Shown here: one piece after another, positions 57,570-64,000 of the stretch
Position numbering within the stretch: position 1 is the first letter of the stretch
Layout of the letters: every line of letters starts with the position of its first letter
From: Ricordea florida
Lineage: Eukaryota; Cnidaria; Anthozoa; Corallimorpharia; Ricordeidae
Direction of reading: 5' to 3'
Assembly: GCA_949710005.1 (NCBI GenBank)
Contig: OX453274.1
Location: 25,645,669-25,709,668 of the forward strand
DNA length: 64,000 nt
Program-made: the position numbers and the translations under genes
The notes under the pieces: generated by a model
Database searches by the model: none
Seen by the model: the letters and a program-made list of their open reading frames with translations, nothing else
Told to the model about the DNA's origin: nothing

Positions 57570-58187
57570 AAGGAAATAATTGCCATCCGTCTCAGCAAAA
57601 TCAATGTGTACTCTTTGCCATACCCGAGTAGGCCACTTCCACGGGTACAATGGTGCAACGGGAGGCGCTTTCTGTACTGACTGGCACACCTCACAGCTTT
57701 TCACCACCAGCATAGTTTCGGCATTCAAATTAGGCCACCAGAGGTAACTTCTGACAATACTTTTCATAGCGACAATACCTGGATGCTCTTCATGCAATTC
57801 TTGCAGTAGGCTATTCCTTAATGATGGTGGAATGATAACCCGCATACCCCACAAGGCACATCCTTGCTCTACTGTTAGCTCTGTTCTCCGCCTAAAATAC
57901 GGTTTGACTTCGTCATCAGCTACAGAATTTAACCATCGTGAGAGGGTGTACTCCAAAACTCGTGACAGCACCGGGTCTCTGGTAGTGCCTCTGCTGATAT
58001 CTGATGCGTCCACAGGTAATTCATTTAAGCCTGAGAAGAAGATTTCGGCTTCTTCAGGGAAGGGTTTCTGGTTACAAGGAAGACGTGATAATGCATCTGC
58101 GTTGGCATGATCTTTAGATGGACGGTACTCCACCTGGTAATTATAATTCAATATAATTAAGGCATTTTGCGACTTTTCCAATGTCAA
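57570..58187 (-). pseudogene. gypsy RNase H end and integrase zinc-binding domain
   Basis: YNYQVEYRPSKDHANADALS marks the end of RNase H. VIIPPSLRNSLLQELHEEHP, GIVAMKSIVRSYLWWPNLNA and SCEVCQSVQ form the HHCC zinc-binding region of integrase. VWQRVHIDFAETDGNYF opens the catalytic core (first Asp) and is interrupted by the hAT insertion. This stretch has no internal stops. Confidence 0.85.
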
Positions 58188-60085
58188 AGAAACAATTGAT
58201 CAGAATTGGGGCACCTATCACCTCTAGGATATTGTATGGTTTTCACAGAAAATCCCAAATTATAACATAGCTACGTTCTTACGCGTGCTCTGATTGGCTG
58301 GCTAGTCGTGTACAAGGTCTGGTTATTGCATTGTGATGGTGCACGCTATGACGCTTTGGCATCTGGCAATGAAACTTTTTTTTTGCAGCGTTGCTTAATT
58401 TAGCCTCCTTGAAATGGTACAATTCATGAAAAAAATAAACACATGTTTAGTTACATTGTTTCTGTGAAATATTTGCCTGGTGTAAGAACGCCAGACCCAA
58501 ATGCCAAACGAATAACACTGTGTGGTACGACAACAAACCAGTTGGTTTAAACAAGCTCGACAGCACGATGGAAGAAATAAGGAAAGCCAAGGACAGTTGT
58601 TGCACCAATACATCAGTCATTCAATAGGAACCATAAACACAATTCTGTGGTACAGTGACAAAGTCCAAAACCTCATATAATGGCGATTTCACAGAACAGA
58701 AACGAGCAAAAGCTTACGTTTTTCTAATACGCTTCCTTCGGCCGTTCAGATACGCCACTGCAGAAATGGTCCTTTCGAAGCGTGGAGCAGTGTTCCGCAC
58801 TATAAGACCACATTTTGAGTCATCGTTTCAACAGCTGTCCATAATGCAATGCACTTATAGATCGAAAAAATTCCGTGACAAGACGTTTGTTTCCAACAAT
58901 CTAACACCCACTGTTTCGGATTGTTTAAATGATTTGCGAAGATATCACGGATCTACGAAAAAAACTCTACTGTAAGAATTTGTCAAAAGAGAACAATAGC
59001 CATTCTCAGGAGCCCATTACGGTGGGCGAACAACTAGGCTGTTTTCGTAAGTTGACAAGTATCGTGGGCCTAGTTTCTAAAGAAACTGGTGCCGCGTCTG
59101 TGGGGAATTGAAACAGAAGAAATTGGGATTATCAAACTAGATGATAAAGTAAGCTATAACACCGTAAGGTAAAAAGAGGGTGCTGACGTTTTGAGAGTCA
59201 GCCCTTGGTCAGCACGTATTTACTTGAGTAAGTGCTTGTTTTCTGAGCCTTACACAACGGCTTAATTTGAAGCCAAGTGCCGCTATGATGATCTAGTCGT
59301 CAAGATAAACGCTGATATAGTCCATGGGCCGAAACAAAATTTCTTACCACTTCAAGGGAAAAAGTGTGACTAGCGACAATTGAAAGAGCATCATAAGTTG
59401 TTAAATTTTGATGATAGCAATTTTGAAAGCGCCGCCTTATAATATATTTTGGAACTCAAAAAGGTAAAAAGTAGCGCTTCCACATGAAAACGAGGCTGTG
59501 GAAAAACGCTCGAGAAAAGCATCGAATTTAAAATTGAATTCGTAGTTACAGAAATTTTATGCTCACAAATGTTTCCTTTTTGTATTAATCCAATCTTGCC
59601 GATTGGATTAATACAAAAAACTTGAATTGTTTTTGGTCGAATGCGTGATTGTAATTATTTGCAATGCATCATGGGCAACTCAAGAAGGTGGACAGTGTTC
59701 CAGGTAACAGATAGTGACATCTTCTGTGTCTCTTCGTGGAATTTACGGCGGATTTTTGTTATATTTTTATGGTTGAAATCTCGAATACGCTTTTAAAAAG
59801 GTTTATTAAAAAATTAGAAGGGATTTAAGGTTATTTCAGAGCGATTTTTAAAACAACATAAAAAACTTACAGCCATTCACACATCACGGAAGTCAAGCTA
59901 TTAAACAGCCGAAAGCCCTTTAGAAGGCGGAGGCTACGAAACAATGGAAACATGCGAACTGAGCAAATACGAGGAAGAATTCCTTTTTAAACAACAACCA
60001 GAGGAAGACGGAGGTTCCTAAACAGAAAGCGAAGATGATATCCCCAATGCTCAAGAGCTCACGAAGAAGAACGACAAACAGCAAT
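58188..60085. other. Intergenic or intronic stretch with one perfect hairpin
   Basis: No gene is supported: two frames at 58.65-59.11 kb carry no known motif. The only clear structure is the hairpin at 59577-59619. Confidence 0.5.
59577..59619. repeat. Perfect 19-bp-arm hairpin
   Basis: TTTTTGTATTAATCCAATC, loop TTGCC, GATTGGATTAATACAAAAA. No mobile-element ends or gene border it. Confidence 0.95.
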
Positions 60086-60259
60086 TGGTCTCGAGGTAAC
60101 TATTTATTGAAACTTGACAACGATTTCTAAGAGAGATTTTAAGCCCAGCGAACTAGTAAAAGTATTCCTCGTGGTCGACTATGAACTCAACACCAGGTAG
60201 TCACGTGACCTAAAGATTTATTACGTGAAATACGAAGTCACGAAATGTCCTTCACATCA
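60086..60259 (-). repeat. BEL/Pao 3' LTR
   Basis: 174 bp. Aligns with the right LTR along its length with scattered differences. TG...CA ends on the minus strand. Confidence 0.85.
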
Positions 60260-60261
60260 TA

Positions 60262-60276
60262 CTCCCCCCCCCCCCT
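60262..60276. repeat. Poly-C run at the polypurine-tract position
   Basis: On the element strand this is a run of G just upstream of the 3' LTR, where the polypurine tract should lie. Confidence 0.6.
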
Positions 60277-60378
60277 CAATGGGCCAGTGGCTCATCGACC
60301 TATCAACAGGAGTTCCATGTGCTTCTATCTTAACAGTTCTCTAACGTTCTAGTCCTCTTAAAGTTCGCTATCGTTTTC

Positions 60379-60780
60379 TTATTTTTCTGCTATATCCTCG
60401 GCAAGGAGGTCCAAGGGGCAAATTCTGGTGATCGGTCTCATCAATTCTTTACGGCCGACCCTGACTTTAATAGCTCTCATGTGCTTGTCCTTTCCTGGGA
60501 AAACCGCTAGGACTCTACCGAGTGGCCACTGCCCCCGGGGTGTGTCTTGTGCCACCACTAGCACTACATCAATAATTTGGACGTCTTTCTGTTCCTTCTG
60601 CCAGTTAGGCCGACGGTTCAAGGTCGATAACCACACTCGCAGCAACCGGTTCCAAAAATGGCGCGCTAGCTTTTGTACCCGCCGCCATCGCTTCCTGGGA
60701 TTGAACTGGCCACCGTCAACAGATTCAGGAGCAAATTGGCCTCCTACCTGTCCATTCAGAAAATGATTTGGTGGTCTGAG
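60379..60780 (-). pseudogene. BEL/Pao integrase C-terminal region (DUF5641)
   Basis: NHFLNGQVGGQFAPESVDGG, then RKRWRRVQKLARHFW, then DVVLVVAQDTPRGQWPLGRV and RPITRICPLDLLAED, ending in a stop near 60379. This fits the DUF5641 tail that follows BEL/Pao integrase. It begins directly at the LINE junction near 60.8 kb. Confidence 0.8.
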
Positions 60781-60799
60781 GGATTGGCAGACTGATGGG

Positions 60800-61452
60800 T
60801 TAAAAGTCGGGAATTTATGAGTGCCTCATTAATTTATCCTTATCTTACTTATTATAACTCCACGTGGTCTTCCACTTACGTATCTAATTTAAACAGAATT
60901 TACTTTCTACGAAAGCGGGCTGTACGAGCTATCACAAATTCAGAATATCGAGCACATACTGCTCCTTTATTCTCCAAACTGGAAATTCTAGATATTTTCC
61001 AAGTTAATACGCTCGATACTGCTAAATTTATGTTTCGCTACCACAATAATCTGCTGCTCCCACTCTTCCGCAATCTGTTCATGACAAACAGTCAACTCCA
61101 TAGTTATCACACAAGAACAGCCAGTAATTATCGAGTGCATTCCTGTCGTACGAACATCAAGAAATTCACAATTCTTCACCAAGGACCTAGAATCTGGAAC
61201 TGTCTTCCTGCATCTATTAAAAACTTGTCAAGCTTTTCTGTCTTTAAGAACAAAGTGCTAGAGTTTTTATTAAAATAGATACTAAACTAGTTTAGCCGCA
61301 CTTCTTCGCAGCCCTTATTTCTTATAATATTGCGATGTCGAGGTGGCCTCTCTTTATAAGTCTGGTGGTTTCCTGAGGTCTCCTTGCCTAACAACCTGCT
61401 GTATACTGTGAAATGTATTGTAAAAAAGGGCTAATGATGATGATGATGATGA
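60800..61452 (+). mobile_element. LINE 3' end inside the BEL/Pao element
   Basis: Plus-strand frame 60817-61278: LIYPYLTYYNSTWSSTYVSN, then RAVRAITNSEYRAHTAPLFS, ILHQGPRIWNCLPASI and KNKVLEFLLK. This is the C-terminal end of an L2/CR1-like LINE ORF2. It is intact in frame and ends in a (GAT)n tail at 61434-61452. It is opposite in strand to the host element. Confidence 0.85.
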
Positions 61453-62108
61453 TTTGCTGATAACATCTGAATGTGCCCCCGCCAGCTGAGAATCCTTCGG
61501 AAGTCTCTTTCCTCTGCTCACCAACCGGTTCACTGACATCTCATAGTTGTTTGCTCTGGGCATCTGGTTTCGATGTGCATGTCTACTTCATATCGCTCCC
61601 TTCTGACCTCCACTGAGCTCTCAAATGCTTTTATCGCCGACTCTTCCTCTTCCTTCAGCATTCCCCTTTCTGTAACTGATCCAGATGAGTTCACCTCCCA
61701 AAATTTCTGCAGTACAGAGCTCAATTCCCTCTCTTGATGGTGAACGAAATAGGCCATGTTCAAATTCGTCTGCGGCACGTTGCTTCCTATCAGGTTAGGT
61801 GAACCAATACAAGTCCAGCGTAAAGCCGTCAGTCGAGCCACAGGCTCCACAGTTTGGCCACGGACATCTCTAATAGAATAATGCAACTCAGCATAGTCTA
61901 TGCCAATCAACATGTCAATGATTGGCCGAGGGCTAAGACTTGGGAACTTGATGCCTTGCAGGTGCTTCCAGTTTGCTGATTGCCCTATCCAGTTAACTAG
62001 TCGCATGTTCTTAATCACTCCTGTTGCTGTAAATGGTGAAATTCTAGCACAAGTCTTCCCATCAATCAAACTCAAGTGGCATGGTTTCAAAGGAATTGTC
62101 CTCGCCAT
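61453..62108 (-). pseudogene. BEL/Pao aspartic protease and start of RT
   Basis: PIIDMLIGIDYAELHYSIRD and VARLTALRWTCIG match the protease (DUF1758) region of Pao elements. KFWEVNSSGSV and EVRRERYEVDM, then after a frameshift RGKRLPKDSQLAGAHSDVIS, begin the polymerase. It is cut by the LINE at 61452. Confidence 0.75.
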
Positions 62109-62270
62109 TCAACACATTAACTGTGATCCTTTGTGTACTCCCCTCTAAACCGAACTCAGCAGCCACATCGCCATTGATGTACGTCTTCGTGCTTCTATCA
62201 TCTAGTAAGGCGTTTACTACCATTCTCCGCTGACCATTGCCACCACCACCGGCACAGTACGCAAGGCGAG

Positions 62271-63136
62271 TTACTCTGCTGGCTCTGGAGCTTTGGTGGT
62301 TGCCATGGCTGTTGTCAGGGAGTGCTCAGAAAGGGTACTTCGCTCCCACGCTGTGCCAGAGCTGCGTACATTCATGCCCAAATTGAAAGGTAAGCTCCTC
62401 TCTGGCTCTTGGACTAGTGACTCGCTAGCACTTCCACTATTGACCAACTGACCCCCATGCAGAGCCCGGTTGTGTGTTTTTTGACAGCCATCAATACCAC
62501 ACTGACTTTTCTGTGAGCACTGCCCTCCTCTGTGGTTTCGTCCTAGGCATCGGTAGCAAAGTCTCAGTGGTTTAGCTTTCTGCCAACGACTCTGTACATA
62601 CATCTTCATGAACTCTTGACACCTCCCCATTGGATGATCCTCTTTCTTACATACTGGACACCTTGTGCTAGCTGCCTTTCCTGACCCGTTTGTTTCACCA
62701 AAGAATGTGTGTGAGCCGTATCTTCGTTTTCCAGTCAGCCCACATAGTGTCTCTGCTGCAACAGTTTGGAACTCCGCTTCTTGTTTGATCCACTCACAAA
62801 GTGTCTCAACACATTTTATTCTTTTCTGCTCAAACACTCATCTATTGAAATTAGCAAACATTGTACAGGTCATCCTCTTTATATCTCCATTTATAAGGAC
62901 CCATTGCTAAGCTCCTCTTTTCTTCCAGCCTCTTTCAGATTTATGACAATCACATCCAGTAAGTCAGCCAACCTGTCTAGATCCTTGGTGTTTCCAAGGC
63001 CAATCGGTCGAAACTGGTCTAATTCCTTCCAGTGCAAGTTGATTTGACGACGTTGACCACCGAATTTTGTCTCCAATCTGCTCTTAGCCACTTCATAAGC
63101 CTCGGCTGAATGTCCCAAGCTCTCAACTGCTACCAA
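62271..63136 (-). pseudogene. BEL/Pao gag with zinc knuckles
   Basis: The DUF1759-like segment (AYEVAKSRLETKFGGQRRQI, KDLDRLADLLDVIVINL) is followed after a shift near 62.85 kb by CPVCKKEDHPMGRCQEF and CYRCLGRNHRGGQCSQKSQC, the paired knuckles typical of BEL gag. Frames are broken, so no full protein is made. Confidence 0.8.
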
Positions 63137-63782
63137 CGCTTATCCACATCTCCTTCGGTGCTTCTTCATTGATTTTTTCTTCCTCCTCCGACTTTACATC
63201 CCATTTTGGCGGGCTTGGATGCGACAACTCAAGTTCCGCTTCAATTTTTTTTTTTCGCAGTCTCTTTTTGCGCTGGCTAATTCCTCCTTTGCTTCTCTAA
63301 CCTCGGCTTCCATTTTTATTTGACGACGGGCGTATTCTTCTTCCATTTTTTTCTCTTACACGCTTGACAAACTCTTCCTTTTCGCGTTATCGCTCCTCGA
63401 GCTCGGTCACGCACTGGGGAGCTTTTGTTTCTTGTGAATGCAAACTACGTAATTTCCAGAAAAAGCCCGACGCTTGACTCGATAATTCCTCCTAGTTGGC
63501 ATCCAAATATTCTTGTACACTTTCTTGGTCCTCACTCAATACTTCCCCGATCTCTTCAAGCTCTCGGCTTGTTTTGTCAACACCACTCCGATCCCTAGCT
63601 TGGGATTAACATTCTCTTGGGTTTTGTCGAGTTTCTTCCTCGAAGCTCTTATTTCACGGTTGCTTGCCACCGCATCGTCTATGGCCTTCGGTCTTTCGCG
63701 GCGCTTCTTCTTCTTCGTATTCAACAGCATTTGCGCAGCCTCGGCGAATTCCCACAACTGGAACCTCGCTCTGTTAACACTA
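63137..63782 (-). pseudogene. BEL/Pao 5' leader and gag N-terminal region
   Basis: A minus-strand frame at 63536-63757 (MWEFAEAAQMLLNTKKKKRR) is rich in charged residues and could be the gag start. Several frameshifts separate it from the body. The primer-binding site should lie just inside 63783, but I could not assign a tRNA. Confidence 0.5.
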
Positions 63783-63958
63783 TGGTCTCGAGTGAACCAT
63801 TTATTGAAACTTGACAGCGATTTCTAAGAGAAATTTCGACCCTTACAAACAAGTACAAATATTCCTCGTTGTCGACAAAAACCTCCACACTAGGTAGTCA
63901 CCTGACCTAAGCAGTTTTTTGACGTCAAATACGAAGTCACGAAATGTCCTTCACATCA
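63783..63958 (-). repeat. BEL/Pao 5' LTR
   Basis: 176 bp. Same ends as the left LTR (TGATGTGAAGG...CTCGAGACCA on minus). Differences between the LTRs are scattered along the length, implying an old insertion. Confidence 0.85.
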
Positions 63959-64000
63959 GCAAGCCTCATTAATATGCATTTGTAAAAAAAACATTTCTCG

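Larger units (their letters stand above)
54090..58187 (-). mobile_element. Ty3/gypsy LTR-retrotransposon remnant, split by a hAT element
   Basis: Minus-strand pol pieces are 57570-58187 (end of RNase H and integrase zinc-binding part) and 54368-55487 (integrase core and C-terminus). They become contiguous when the hAT insertion 55488-57569 is removed. The 5' half with gag, protease and RT is absent from 58187 on. A possible 3' LTR begins with TGTGATGTATTTG after a purine tract near 54243, read to about 54090. Confidence 0.75.
60086..63958 (-). mobile_element. BEL/Pao LTR retrotransposon, both LTRs present, interior deleted
   Basis: LTRs at 60086-60259 and 63783-63958, in minus orientation, start TGATGTGAAGGACATTTCGT and end CTCGAGACCA. 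Flanks GCAAT (left) and GCAAG (right) may be a slightly diverged 5-bp duplication. On the minus strand from 63.7 kb: gag, zinc knuckles, aspartic protease, a fragment of RT start, then a LINE, then the integrase C-terminal DUF5641 region. RT, RNase H and most of integrase are gone. Confidence 0.85.

Noticed and set aside
58655-59111. Two plus-strand frames of 106 and 60 codons
   Set aside because: No recognisable motif or conserved residues; left as intergenic.

Overview
The window is eukaryotic nuclear DNA. It has spliced genes with GT/AG introns, long AT-rich introns, no operons and a very dense mix of transposable elements. The mixture (DUF6589 zinc-finger gene, THAP transposases paired with P2RX7-like genes, Penelope-like, DIRS, BEL/Pao and gypsy retroelements, tRNA-type SINEs) resembles an anthozoan cnidarian, most likely a scleractinian coral. 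This assignment is by recall of family content, not by a search.

Two genes look like host or long-resident genes. The first (1-5066, minus strand, cut by the left edge) is a seven-exon DUF6589-family zinc-finger gene whose exon phases all join. The second is a large plus-strand immunoglobulin-superfamily gene: a putative signal-peptide exon at 13953-14043 and nine Ig-domain exons, the last ending at 53983. Every exon is phase 1-1. It probably continues past the right edge. Its introns are filled with mobile elements, and its last four Ig exons are a tandem duplication (44.3/45.8 kb copied to 52.7/53.7 kb).

Mobile DNA, left to right: a repeat-protein element (5.4-6.3 kb, with an inverted copy at 48.4-49.3 kb); LINE scraps; several MITE/foldback elements; an integrase-like pseudogene (8.7 kb); a DIRS-like fragment (10.8-12.1 kb); a foldback made of 40-bp minisatellite units (12.25-13.36 kb); a small and a large THAP + P2RX7-like DNA transposon (15.4-17.6 and 20.2-30.6 kb). 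The large one holds a palindrome-rich element (26.1-28.6 kb), which itself holds a pogo-like element. Next come an ISL2EU-like deletion derivative (30.7-32.7 kb), a RecQ-bearing element (32.8-34.1 kb), a piggyBac-like scrap, a SINE, and a Penelope-like element with a hammerhead ribozyme (40.8-43.4 kb). The right side has two LINE copies, a Ty3/gypsy remnant split by a hAT element (54.1-58.2 kb), and an LTR-bounded, internally deleted BEL/Pao element containing a LINE 3' end (60.1-64.0 kb).

The most interesting systems are the two-gene THAP/P2RX7 transposons, whose termini share the start TTAAAGTG, the hammerhead-bearing Penelope element, and the unclassified element whose repeated palindromic subterminal motif differs between two copies.
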